NCBI GenBank assembly: GCA_949775045.1
Contig: OX459102.1
Location: 19,162,160-19,226,159 of the forward strand
Origin: Metridium senile
Lineage: Eukaryota; Cnidaria; Anthozoa; Actiniaria; Metridiidae
Length of the DNA stretch: 64,000 nt
Direction of reading: 5' to 3'
Every line of letters begins with the position of its first letter. The stretch's first letter is position 1. Shown one piece after another: positions 39,258-49,913 of this stretch. The notes beneath the pieces are model-generated. The model had not been told where the DNA came from. It saw only the letters and a list, made by a program, of their open reading frames with translations, and searched no databases. The translations under genes were made by a program, and so were the position numbers.

Positions 39258-39660
39258 CAGAAATGGTGCGCTTACAGCACGGTACTAATGCCGGTCGAAA
39301 ATAAACTGAATGATCATTTGCACAGGACGATAAACCATACTAGAAAATTGCAAAATTGTTGGGACATTTTTTATGAGCGTTTTTGTCTGCGTTTCAAAAA
39401 ATATACAAAATGTATCAATTTGATTTGCAAACCCCCTTCCCCCCTAAGCAATGTTGATTGGTCTTTCAAATGACAACCGTTTCACATTCCCACAATTCAA
39501 CATTGACACGGGGGAGAGGGGGAAACGGAAAAATAATGTTGAAATATTTTTCATGTAAAAACCAGATAATGTCCCAAGGTATTTTGCACATGATTGTAGC
39601 CAGTTTGAATCATCCCTGTACCCTCCCTGTACCGCGATACAGCAGCGCGATAGGGACTAT
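39258..39660. mobile_element. Inverted-repeat element of about 400 bp
   Basis: Centred near 39476. CCCCCTTCCCCCCTAAGCAA pairs with the G-rich block at 39507-39525. GCAAAATTGTTGGGACATT pairs with AATGTCCCAAGGTATTTTGC, and CTTACAGCACGGTAC with GTACCGCGATACAGCAG. Confidence 0.75.
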
Positions 39661-41563
39661 TGGAACCAATAACGGTCAATCACTGTCACGCCACGACTCA
39701 ACCGATTTTTGTCATATTCACCGAATTGTGTTATGCGAAAGACAGCGCTAAATTTTCGGCCAAGCTTCGACAGGGTTACCGCAAAATACGTGGGTCATCG
39801 CGCCACAATTACAGTAAAGTTACACTGAGCAAGGATTTAAGCATCCCAATACAGGTCGAAATCCATGGTAAAAAAAAAACTCAGACGTCACTTCAAGGAT
39901 TTCTAAATACTCACTTTTTCTGACAATATATATGTCGTTAATGAACTGTCAATTTTTAAAATAAAATACATTTATATTGAAATATTTTATTAAATGATTG
40001 AATTCTATTGATTTTAGAGAAAAGACTTGAATGAACTATATAATTGAATAATCTAATGACAATAAAAAGAATATTAAAACAAGAGTATAAATCGACTTTT
40101 TCAGGAAATTTTAGGATTCTTTTCTATATTTTTTAGATGTTTAGTTGAACATTTTTTGGCAACGAATTAAAGATAAAATCGAAACGGTCACTCTCTAAAA
40201 GGTTATACATGACCGCAGCATTTAATTCCATTGTAAAAGTTATTTAAATATTGTTAAAGTATTACAAAATATTAAAAATAATTGCACTGGTAAAATGACG
40301 GTGCTACCAATTGATGCACAATAGCTCGAATTAACTAGAAAACGTCAATTTTCTACGTCATTTGTTGCTCAAAAGAACCTTTATTGACGTTTGAATCTAA
40401 ATTGGGTTGTTATTTTAACAAAATAATGATTTAAACATAAAACGTTTTTATTTTTATCTCAATTAAGACGTGTTGAAATGTGGTGAATGAGCTGAATGGG
40501 AAAAGACAAAGCTACATCATTTCTCGAATGCTTATTGGCTAGAATAAAGCCTGCAAAATCGATTAAAGATGTAACTCACGATTTACATTAAAAAAATTAC
40601 ATTTTGTTATATATCGTACATTTTTTCAATATGAAAAATTATTCTCTTTATATTTTAAATTACTATTTTTTATAATTATATATTTTAGATGTGATAATTC
40701 ATACATGTTTATATATCTATTACAATAATTTCTAACTAAAATTCGGCGTACTGTCTTTGCTCATTTTTTTTTGCCGTTCATGTATGTGGCTTCTATGCAT
40801 TTCATGAATTATAAAACTAAATAATCTTCCCACTTTATATCATCTATTTTATTGATAGTTATTTTCTGGCGAATTTTATTGTCTTTCTTGATAAAAGTTT
40901 GACGTTCTGAACTGTTCTCAGTTGTCCTGTTATATGTATAATATCTCCTTTAAACTACGTTACATTAATTGTCTTTTTAATTAGTTATCCATCTGCAAAG
41001 TTTATACACATTTCAGTGAACGGAATTTTCCGAACTATATTCACACAACATAATGTAGATATATTTGTTCCACTTCATTCAAGGTTGAGCTCTAGGATAT
41101 TTCCATGGCTTCAATCTTGTTATAGTTTCCCTCGCAAATTTGTTTGAGCATGAACATGAATTATTATATTGTTATAACTGCATCTTGCCATTCAGTGTTT
41201 ATAATATTCTTCTTTTTGTTAATTTCTTCTTAATTTTCTTTAAATTTGTTCGCGTGGAAATTTTCTCAGTATTACTGTACTGTTCACAATTTCTCCTTCT
41301 TTTCAGCAGTTTCGTACTGAATGATTTTATTGTTAAAAATTCTCTTCTGCTCCTCCAATTTCTTTAATTCGTTTATTGTAATATTATTTTTACTGTTCAT
41401 GGACGTTTACTTGAAGAATGCATCGCTTTTACTCTTTCTGTTTGTGAGATTTGGATATTTCGGCCATTTTGCTTTGTTTTCAGATGCAAGATTTCTCGTG
41501 GAAATTGTCATAATTTTTCCATAATATTGTGCACTTTCGCTGTTTGTCCTGCACACAAGTATA
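39661..41563. other. AT-rich spacer between BH3 genes 1 and 2, right part
   Basis: No supported gene or RNA. Short ORFs at 41140-41524 are phenylalanine/leucine-rich readings of T-rich sequence. Confidence 0.5.
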
Positions 41564-41569
41564 TTTATT
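41564..41569 (-). terminator. Polyadenylation signal of BH3 gene 2 (AATAAA)
   Basis: Canonical minus-strand AATAAA begins 28 nt beyond the stop of the 41597-41866 frame, supporting a real short transcript. Confidence 0.6.
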
Positions 41570-41596
41570 ACTGATATTATTGTTCCCACTTTAATC

Positions 41597-41866
41597 TCAA
41601 GTTGGCTTAACAAGCGAAAAACACACACAAAAGGCAATATTTCCAAACAGCCGCCATTTTCCTTTAGACAGTTCCTTTGAGGAGTTGTACTTCACCGTCA
41701 ACTGGTCTCCAACCAAAGCAAGTTGACTTGCTAGCTCTGTAATTTTAGTTTGTGGGATTCCTGTGCTTTCCAACGGCCGCTTTTCTTTGATACCTGTCTT
41801 TGTATATATTGTTAAAATGGCCAGCTTGTTGGAGCTATGGATGAAATTTCTCTGTATCTCAATCAT
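41597..41866 (-). CDS. BH3-only-like small protein 2
   Basis: 89 aa. Residues 45-60, LASQLALVGDQLTVKY, align without gaps to the BH3 segment of gene 1 (VGD-x-L, Y six residues after the D). A basic linker leads to the hydrophobic C-terminus 72-86. The ATG lies 8 nt inside an exon starting at 41873 after TTATTTACAG. The upstream exon ends at 42375 with a strong donor TTTG|GTAAGTAAG and is preceded by TATAAATA. Promoter, single 5' UTR intron, short frame and nearby AATAAA match gene 1. Outside the BH3 core the two proteins differ greatly, which is normal for this family. No other Bcl-2 homology is visible. Membrane anchoring and proapoptotic action are inferences. Confidence 0.6.
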   Translation of the reverse strand: MIEIQRNFIHSSNKLAILTIYTKTGIKEKRPLESTGIPQTKITELASQLALVGDQLTVKYNSSKELSKGKWRLFGNIAFCVCFSLVKPT

Positions 41867-42374
41867 TGATCACCTGTAAATAAGCAAAAATATGGAATTA
41901 GAATCTATACAATATTGGGAATTATATCAAAGTTAATTTTCTTCTTAAAAAAGATCAAATTATCAGTAAATTGTCGTATGATAATTCCGCCTTGTAATGT
42001 CAAAAACATTTTTCTCATTAACAGGTATTCTTTATTTATAGTACAAAATGACATAAATTGTCATAATGTTTGTACTTTTTATTGAAAAATAGTTAGTTTT
42101 CACTCTTATTGTCATGTACCAAAATGACTTATAATTTATAGACAAATTTTCATGCTATTCAATTAAGCAAAAACTTAACTCTGTCAGAAATATAAAATTT
42201 CTATCTAAATTACTACATGAATTAATGTAAAAAATGTCTTCAAAAACCAAGAATAACTTTTAAAAATTTCCTAAAAAGATTGCAAAGAGTTCCTTCACAG
42301 TTTCTTACAAATTAAACTTATCATTATTATAACAAATTGAGGATTTCTATCAAAAACAACAACGGCTTACTTAC

Positions 42375-42478
42375 CAAATATTCTTGCCTCTATTGAGGAC
42401 TACAAGTCAGCGTCGAATCCTTTGAAATCCTTTATAAACTCGCTTCTTGTTTCTTGTAGGACCGTTGTCTACGTATTG
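42375..42478 (-). other. Predicted non-coding exon 1 of BH3 gene 2
   Basis: Ends at a strong donor at 42375/42374. The 5' end is inferred from the TATA box. About 100 nt with no ATG. The intron is 501 bp. Confidence 0.5.
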
Positions 42479-42505
42479 ATTGTAAAATTCCGTCAGACTG
42501 TGTTA

Positions 42506-42513
42506 TATTTATA
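42506..42513 (-). promoter_or_regulatory. TATA box of BH3 gene 2
   Basis: TATAAATA on the minus strand, about 30 nt before the inferred start. Confidence 0.6.
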
Positions 42514-42579
42514 CTATGGATAGAGCAGGTTTTCAACGTGCTCTTGAATATTAAATATTACTGAGACTCACATGACTCG

Positions 42580-43460
42580 TACGTAGTATCGCGCTATGAT
42601 GCCATCCAAGGATCTGCAGCGGCGTGCTCACAATATTATAATTTAACTCAGCTAGATGATCAGGAATCGTGGTTACGAAACACATGAAATCATCGTCTTA
42701 ATGTGCGCGCGCGTCCATGCCACACACCCCTAATTTTGAACATACGCAATATTGTAGGGAGTCGCCATGGTCGTGTCAACATTGAGGACATGTACAAACA
42801 TTTCTGTTGACGAAATGATGGATAGAAAAGTGCTAGAAAAATAGGAATCTTCTCGAAATATGAACATTCAAGTTTTGTTTTTCCCGCATTGCAAAAAAAG
42901 AAGAGAACATAGAACACAAATGAAGAATATCAACCTAAACCGTTCTGTTGACAAAATGAAGAAATTGAAATACAGGAAACCTTTAATTTTCGAATTGAAA
43001 AGATTGTCGTGCATTGAGATTTAAATTTTATCTCGTTTTCAGTGCAAGAATTTAAACCAAACAGCAATACAAGTTTGTTTAGTAATTTATCAATAGCATT
43101 AATTTTTGTCCAACACATTTCCCGAATCCTTATATAGGAATGCAAGTTTGCCAATTTTACTTTGCCGAAGGTTACAATTTCAACTCTCGAAATAGCAAAT
43201 TTTGTATAAAATTAAACATTGGTATTTCAAATTGTTCAAGTTCTCTTGGTGCATGATTTTCTGAGTAGACGTTGTTTATACTGGATTGAATGGGGGTTTC
43301 AATACTAAGTAGACATTGTTTGTTGTTTTATAGATTTTGCTCTTGTTATCGCCATTATTGCAGCACGCGTATTCTCCAACAACGCCCTCCTTCTTTCCTC
43401 TTTTGTACACTAGCATGTACACATAACACTTTGTCGTAAAACACACAGGAAAAGCTATTT
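42580..43460. other. Spacer between BH3 genes 2 and 3, left part
   Basis: AT-rich with short ORFs only. Nothing recognised. Confidence 0.5.
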
Positions 43461-43770
43461 TTATTACAATAATAATGGAGAACTAAACTCTTATTTAGTA
43501 TATAAATTCCTTGAAAAATTTGCCTTGTAACAATGACAGGAACTCGTTTAAAATATGACAAATTTGACAATTGTTCCAAACAGACAAAAATATATTTATC
43601 GTACACAACACACAACACATAATACAACTTTTTTTATTAGAATAATTATAGAACAAAACTCTTATTGAGTACATAAATTCCTTGGAAAATTTGCTATACA
43701 ACAATGACAGCATCTCATTCAAAATATGAAAACTTTCAGCTAGTATAATTGTTTCAAACAAACAAACATT
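43461..43770. repeat. Tandem duplication of about 172 bp
   Basis: TATAAATTCCTTGAAAAATT (about 43500) and CATAAATTCCTTGGAAAATT (about 43672), with flanking AACTCTTATT and AACAATGACAG, repeat in direct orientation. Confidence 0.85.
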
Positions 43771-45877
43771 TCAATGTATGGTTGTGAAACAGTAGAATAT
43801 ATGGAATTGTTAATTTTCTAACTTTTCTTTAAAATCAACGAGAAAAAAATTGTTTGTTTTCAGTTTAATCTTATTTAGATTTTATGCCGTAAATTCAACG
43901 GCACTATCTGCAATTCTTTTTTAATCTGATTTTGATGATAGTGGAAATTCCACTTCTCAGCTTTCTGATTAAATAAAAAAACTATCTAACACAAACACTG
44001 TTCCCACATTTGACCGTTATTATAACTATGATTTTCAAGATAATCATTTTTCACTAGAAATTTCTAGATATAACTACAAGATGTAAATGTGAATATCCGT
44101 TTGAAATAAACTGGACGCAAATTGTCCAAATTATTCGAGATTTTTTCTCCGCACAAAATACCATTTAAAACGAGGTCAAAATCGCGCTAAAAACTCATTG
44201 TGACTGGAATGATTCCTATATCAACTCACTAACCGGTGTTTTAGCTATTTTACTAAGTTGTTTACAAGGTTTTTCGATTCATAACCACGTGTAACTGACG
44301 AGGGGTATTTGCACTTGTGAGGGCTGTTCGCTCAATATTTGATACTGTTAGTCAACCAATCAGAACTCGTGAAACACAACCACCTGCAATACCGTAGGGA
44401 TTCATGCAAAGATATCGATAATATATCATAATTCTGTTTTAATACTGCAGCATGTCTCAGCTTTTTGACAATTGCGAAGTAAAATGAGTTAATTAGAATG
44501 GGAACACGTTTTTTCAACATTTTCTAAGGTAAAGTCTCAAATTTTCAAACACTTTTTTAAGATGATTCATGCACACATAGCTATTGTATTGTCTATGTAA
44601 TACAGTAGCAACCAGTTGTTTATAAAGCTAATATTTGCTAAGCAAGTCAATGCTATTCTTTAACGTTTTCTTTCTTGCTTGTTAAGGGCGCAAATCCTCG
44701 CATTGACACAATTATTCATAGTTAAGCCAGTTGGTTAGTTGTATTATCTTTGTAATAAAAACTCACTTGTTTACGAGCAAATACATGCCAAGCAGGTCAT
44801 TGTTTTTGTATTTTTTTCCGGCAAATCTCTAAGCAAATAATAATACAAAAATCCACTAATATTTAACTATACTTCAAAATGTAGTTTTTCAGCTTTATTT
44901 ATCAAATGAATCGAAGAAAATTTCGGCTTTCTCGAACAATGAATGGGGAAATTATGACAATTACGATTCTGAAAAATTCAAATCTCTAAAAAAGAGAAAA
45001 AAAACTTTATCGTAAATTTGAGAAAAAAAATTAACAGTTTCAATAAACGCGTGCTTATCAAAAGAATAGAAAATATCAAAATTGACAAAAAATATTTCAA
45101 TAAGGCTTGAATAAGGAAAAGAAAAAAAAAAAAGTTTTCAAATTAAATATATCTAGCCCAAATAGTAAAAAAATCATTTTTCATCAAATGTTGTGAATGA
45201 TCAAGTTTTCAATAAAAAAAAAGACGTTTATCACAAATGTTGTGAACAACCAAAGCGTTTTTAATCAAAATTCTCGCTTATCAAAAGAATAAACTTATCA
45301 GTTATTCAAGATAAAACAAAAAAGAAAGAAAAAATCCAAGTGTTCAATGAGTTACTGTAGCCCAGTGGTATTACAATAACAGATAGCCAAAATTACTAGG
45401 TAAGAACTCACAATAAAAAGCTTTTTGCCAGCTGTTAAAACAGTTTTAAACTACACAGAAAAGGTCGTTTGTCACACATTTTAACCTTTCCCCATGTGTT
45501 TTTATTATTATTACAAGTGTTATATAATTTTTTATTTTCTGTAATTTTTTCCTATTTTTTTTCTGCTTTTTTACTTCTAATTTATCTATTTTAGCTTACG
45601 AAATCTTTATTCTTTATTTTATATTGAAGCTATAATAAGTGTTCTTTTTTCAATCTAGAATGCTCAGAAATTGTAAGTTCTAATTCTGGGGTGTTTATTC
45701 TGCAGAAATTCATCTGTAGAGTTTGCTTGTCCATGATCAAGATTTGCTCACGCTATGTAAACAACATGGCGGCCATTCGTTGTCCAGTCGAATCGGTTCG
45801 ACACCGTTACTAGCACAAACCAATAGTCCAAATTAACCCACAAATATCAGCAAAGTTTCTTCAATCCTCCTAAAACA
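43771..45877. other. Spacer between BH3 genes 2 and 3, right part
   Basis: AT-rich with A-runs. No gene, RNA or clear element ends were seen. Confidence 0.5.
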
Positions 45878-45883
45878 TTTATT
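45878..45883 (-). terminator. Polyadenylation signal of BH3 gene 3 (AATAAA)
   Basis: Minus-strand AATAAA about 71 nt beyond the stop of the 45954-46232 frame. An ATTAAA variant at 45935-45940 is nearer. Confidence 0.55.
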
Positions 45884-45953
45884 AGTCATTTGAATCGACT
45901 TTAACTGTACTGTTTTTGTTTGTGCTGATCAATTTTTAATCAGTTAAAAACAT

Positions 45954-46232
45954 TCAAGATGGCGAATCCAGAAGCACGAGAAGGGCCTGGAAACTAATAA
46001 TTGCAATTTCCCGCCATGAGAACCACGTGACTTTATTTGATTGACAATACGTGCTATTAAGTCCATCTCCTACTGCTTTGAGGTGATTGGATACGTCAGT
46101 GATACTTTGCGCATTGATATTGAGATTGTCAGAGAAGCTTTGCTTCCTGGCCTCTATCAAAGAGGCTTGGCTGCATAGCAAGTAGAATCCTACTTGAGAG
46201 GAACTCAAAGGCTGACCTTGACCTAGAGCCAT
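45954..46232 (-). CDS. BH3-only-like small protein 3
   Basis: 92 aa. Residues 47-62, VSNHLKAVGDGLNSTY, align gap-free with the other two BH3 segments, and the preceding I-T-D matches I-T-E of gene 2. A tryptophan-bearing hydrophobic tail (69-89; IAIISFQALLVLL) could insert in a membrane. The -8 position is V rather than L and the residue after G-D is G, so the helix is more divergent. The ATG is 20 nt inside an exon starting at 46251 after a good acceptor (TTTCTATTCCAG). The upstream exon ends at 46915 with AAG|GCAAGT, a GC-type donor. A TATAAAG lies at 46994-47000. Same orientation and layout as genes 1 and 2. Function is inferred from the motif only. Confidence 0.55.
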   Translation of the reverse strand: MALGQGQPLSSSQVGFYLLCSQASLIEARKQSFSDNLNINAQSITDVSNHLKAVGDGLNSTYCQSNKVTWFSWREIAIISFQALLVLLDSPS

Positions 46233-46914
46233 TCTTTGTTTACAAGTCTGCCTGGAATAGAAATAGACATTGAAAACAATGGCTGATAATTATGGCTGAA
46301 CACAAAGATGATATAAAGAAATTGAACCAAGTAAAAATGAGACTAAAAATGAAAATTCATTATCAAAATAACGTAAAAATGAAAATAATAATTTTGGAAA
46401 AAATATGTTAAAAAGGTTTAGTTTCAAAAAATGTTTTACAAAAAATAATAATATTGTAAGAGATATAATAAAAATAAGCAAAGAAAGTGGGTCACAAAAA
46501 AACCGGAAAATCTGCTGAAAAAATAATATAATTGATTGAAAAAACGTTTACGAAAAAATATACAACAGAAATCAGAAAATGAAAGTGTGATGAAAATTAT
46601 TTTAAGATAAATGTTATTTCTTGAGAAATCATCAACAATTTGATTGATAAACAAATTAGCGATTTGTAAGATAAATTGATTAATTTCGTAAAGTTTTGTT
46701 TTCCTATAATTTATTGTCTTCCGGCTAGGTTGATGTATCTAAAAGTCTTCCATTTCCGTCAACATTCTATATAACAAGCTGTAGTAGGAGGTAAGCTAGT
46801 AGACATTTGATTGCTCACTAAAAAACAAAGGTAAATAAAATATAAAGAGGACGTCGACAGTCAATATACTACAAAATACCAAAAATATCTAAATACAAAC
46901 TTGCCTTGAATTGT

Positions 46915-46970
46915 GAGTTATTGTGGTAGTTTTGTAGGATTTTCTTGAAGTAAACACCTCGCGTTCTTTG
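46915..46970 (-). other. Predicted non-coding exon 1 of BH3 gene 3 with GC donor
   Basis: The donor reads TTCAAG|GCAAGT at 46915/46914, the strong consensus typical of GC-AG introns. The intron to 46252 is 663 bp. The start is inferred from the TATA at 46994. A farther TATATAA at 47424-47430 would give an exon of about 480 nt containing an 89-codon upstream frame (47056-47325). Confidence 0.45.
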
Positions 46971-46993
46971 AGCTGATTGCTCTCTGTATTGTC

Positions 46994-47000
46994 CTTTATA
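46994..47000 (-). promoter_or_regulatory. TATA box of BH3 gene 3
   Basis: TATAAAG on the minus strand (context TTGTATAAAGGAC), similar to the context at gene 1 (GTTATAAAAGC). An alternative TATATAA is at 47424-47430. Confidence 0.5.
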
Positions 47001-47055
47001 CAACACAGTTAAATTCCTGTTTCTTCTCAGCTTGTTTTCTTGTTAATATAGTGTT

Positions 47056-47325
47056 TTAAGTTCCTTCTTTCAAGAAAGAAAAATGTTTTATGTTTGCTTT
47101 CTTGACGAGTTTATTCTCTGGATTTACAAGCTGTAAACAATGTATTTTCTTTAGTAAATTTCCCTTGCTTTCTTCTACAATGTTTCCCACTTCCTTCCTC
47201 CAAGAGGATAAACTGAAGATATTATTTTCTTCTTGTGGAAACCGTGTTTTCTTGTCTAAAAGTCGATCTTTTACGATCGAGATTTTCCCCTCGTGTTTCA
47301 GTTGAAAACTCCCCAAGACCAGCAT
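47056..47325 (-). other. Unassigned 89-codon frame upstream of BH3 gene 3
   Basis: Lies downstream of a second TATA-like box (47424-47430) and upstream of the gene 3 donor, so it could be an upstream ORF or chance. It contains WRKEVGNIVEE, only loosely BH3-like. I do not recognise a family. Confidence 0.2.
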
Positions 47326-47439
47326 CTAACAGTGTGGTATCACGACTCGATCAACATGTAACTGCCGTCTGAATGACACAGGAGAGATGTCTGATGAAAG
47401 TGATAATTCAACACTTGCTACTATTATATAAGTTTGGCG

Positions 47440-48200
47440 GGAAAAAACTCACGGAGTTCTGTGACAGTATTTGTTTATCTTGATTCTAAGCGTCCTAGCG
47501 TGAACCGTCAACATTGCTCAGAGATACATGACTAGTTGTTATCGACAAAACACAATGAAAACAATAATTAAGATAATTCTACTTCTACTCTTGGTCACGC
47601 TATGGGATATGATCTTTAAACGGGACACCCTGATTGGTTAGAATTCATACCATTAGATTTCAAAACCTCACGAAATGTTACAATGCAAAATTTTGGAAAA
47701 ACAAGTTTTATAAACACCTGGAACGGGCGGTGGCTATTGGCGTTTTAAACGTTGATTCTTTACAAAAGAAAATGCACATTTAGCAGAGTAAAAAATAGTT
47801 TCTCATCCTTATACTCTAGTTTCTTTATTAATGATAACTGATATCAAAGAAGAATAAAAAGGCAGGAATAAAAGCTCGATATTTAGTTCCGTGATTCGGT
47901 AGTGGGTTCAAGGTGGCATTGGTGGCATATATTTCCCTTACACCCGTAAAAGAACTGTCTTCTTTCCAAAGCTAAGAAAAGAAATACATTACAAAATAAC
48001 ATTACAAAAGACAAAATTAGAAAAACAAGAAAAGAAAAAGAAAAAATTAAATGACCTAGAATGGAAACTGGCATAACAAAATCAAATAACTGATCAATAA
48101 ATGTTTCGTGATTTCGACCTAAGAGTGCTTACATATTGATACCTGTCCAATGCATTATCTCTAGCCGGGTTTTCTGTGATATTAACTGTTCCTTTATGCT
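47440..48200. other. Spacer, no gene seen
   Basis: AT-rich. The minus-strand ORF at 47883-48074 is a low-complexity reading of A-rich sequence. Confidence 0.5.
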
Positions 48201-48210
48201 TGCGATTTAA

Positions 48211-48480
48211 CTAATCACGTCCGAAAACTGGTACTAATTTAGCCGTGATCGAAGATAATAACATTATAATAACATAATAAAATATAAAACAATCCTTAAT
48301 CCAAAACGAGAGTTTTCTACAAACTAAAGCTACATGGTGACAAAAGTCGACTAGCTTACGGACGTCTTGAATGTTTGTATTTTGTCGAAGTAAAAATTGG
48401 ATCTTGTATACGGTACAAGGAGAGAGTTCATTGGAGTTACTTACTGACGTTTTGTACGTAGTGAAAACGGTAACTAACAC
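48211..48480 (-). pseudogene. Possible decayed fourth BH3 copy
   Basis: An 89-codon frame. Residues 45-57 (DFCHHVALVCRKL) align without gaps to ELASQLALVGDQL of gene 2, with F, V, V and L at the four hydrophobic positions. The diagnostic G-D is C-R. A hydrophobic C-terminal segment follows. The N-terminal half falls in a tandem repeat and no convincing first exon was found. It could be a relic or chance. Confidence 0.2.
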
Positions 48481-48835
48481 ATCGTAAAGAGAGTGTTATT
48501 TACATTTTGGACATATATAGTATTTTGTCAAATACACTATGTCAGTAAAATAAATCAGTTATTGACGTTTCGAGCGTTAGTTCTTCGTAAAAATGGTAAC
48601 TTTTGCGTCGTAAAATGAGTGTTATTCACGTTTTGGACGTTAGTATTTTCTTGAATAATGCACCGTATAGAAGAGTCAGTTACTTATTGAAGTTTCGAGT
48701 GTTTAATAGTCCTTCGTAAAATGGTAATTTATATATTGTAAAAAGAGAGTATTACTTACTGACGTTTGGTATTGACATTGGGATTCTGTTCAAGTCAAAA
48801 TGGTAACTTGTACACCTTACAACACAGTGGACAGG
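48421..48835. repeat. Degenerate tandem repeat, monomer about 65 bp
   Basis: Units share TTACTGACGTTTTGGACGTTAG-like starts and GTAAAATGGTAACTT-like ends, at about 48436, 48490, 48556, 48620, 48680 and 48750. Alternate units are more alike, suggesting a dimeric period of about 130 bp. Confidence 0.75.
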
Positions 48836-49680
48836 TGATATTTTTAATATTAACCGCCACGTTATTTCTAAAAAACATCTACATAACTACTACTATTTTA
48901 CAGGCGACACAGAAACCTCTACAAAATATATCGTATTCGTTGTAGCCTATTTTGTATTTCTAAAAGTCCTGTATGATTGTTTATCAAGGTTTTCTATAGT
49001 TTGTTTTCATTTTCGACCATTGCGTGCCGTCCTGAATCCAAATGGGATCTTAATGAGGTGCGAATTGTCCCACCCTCGCGAAATCAACCAATCAGATGTT
49101 GTTTTATAATCGCAATTTTTCTTCAGACAAATGTATTGCAATTAGTATTAATGCATTTTGTTCATCTCGATAATTACTTTTGGTCGCGTTATTAAGCTTA
49201 AAGATCTATTCTTATCACGGTTATAAACGCGAGAAACACTCATGCAGAGAAAGCGATGAAGATCAAATAATTTCATCAGTAAAAGCTAAAAAAATATTTT
49301 CAAAGAGAGTGGAAAATAAATTAAATTTGAAAAAAAACCCAATGTGAATTTAGATACAGATGAAGATATATGCAGTTTGAAAATGATTGGATTTCAATTC
49401 CATTCCGGTCTTACAATCAGAAATATTTTATCACCTTATAGATGTTTTAAAGTACAATTTTTCGACAATAAAAGCAGCGTTTGTTTTTTACAGTTTGCTT
49501 ATATACGCCTCCCCTCCCATCCCCTCTTCGGCAATGTTGTTGTATCAGGGCAGTCTTTATTCAATTCTTTGAAATATATCCCTTCGATACAAATTGTAGG
49601 TGAAAAATGAGTAAAAAAAATCCACAAGTTTCAGCATATTATGATGTACATGCAAATACAAAGAACGAAAAACGATGAAA
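48836..49680. other. Spacer, no gene seen
   Basis: A minus-strand TATAAAA occurs at 49092-49098 but no donor or frame was found to go with it. Confidence 0.5.
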
Positions 49681-49681
49681 T

Positions 49682-49913
49682 TTTACAGTGCGAATCATAA
49701 AACCGTGGGCAACCAGAAATATTTAAGAAATCGTTTATTGTTCGTTGAACAACCTGATTCACAAACAACTCTAACTACAAAAAGTTTATAATACTACTCA
49801 TCAGTGAAACTTGTTGAGGTGATATAGTTGTTTGTGAGTTGTTCAATTAACGCACAATAAACGATTGTTAAAACATTTCTGGGTGCCCACGGTTTTGTGA
49901 TTCGCACTGTAAA
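49682..49913. mobile_element. 232-bp inverted-repeat MITE
   Basis: TTTACAGTGCGAATCATAAA pairs with the right end (TTTTGTGATTCGCACTGTAAA region). CAATAAACGAT-type and TTGTTTGTGA-type inner blocks also pair. Confidence 0.9.

Noticed and set aside
47056..47325. WRKEVGNIVEE considered as a BH3 motif
   Set aside because: Arg at the -4 hydrophobic position and Asn for Asp break the consensus; kept only as a possible upstream frame.
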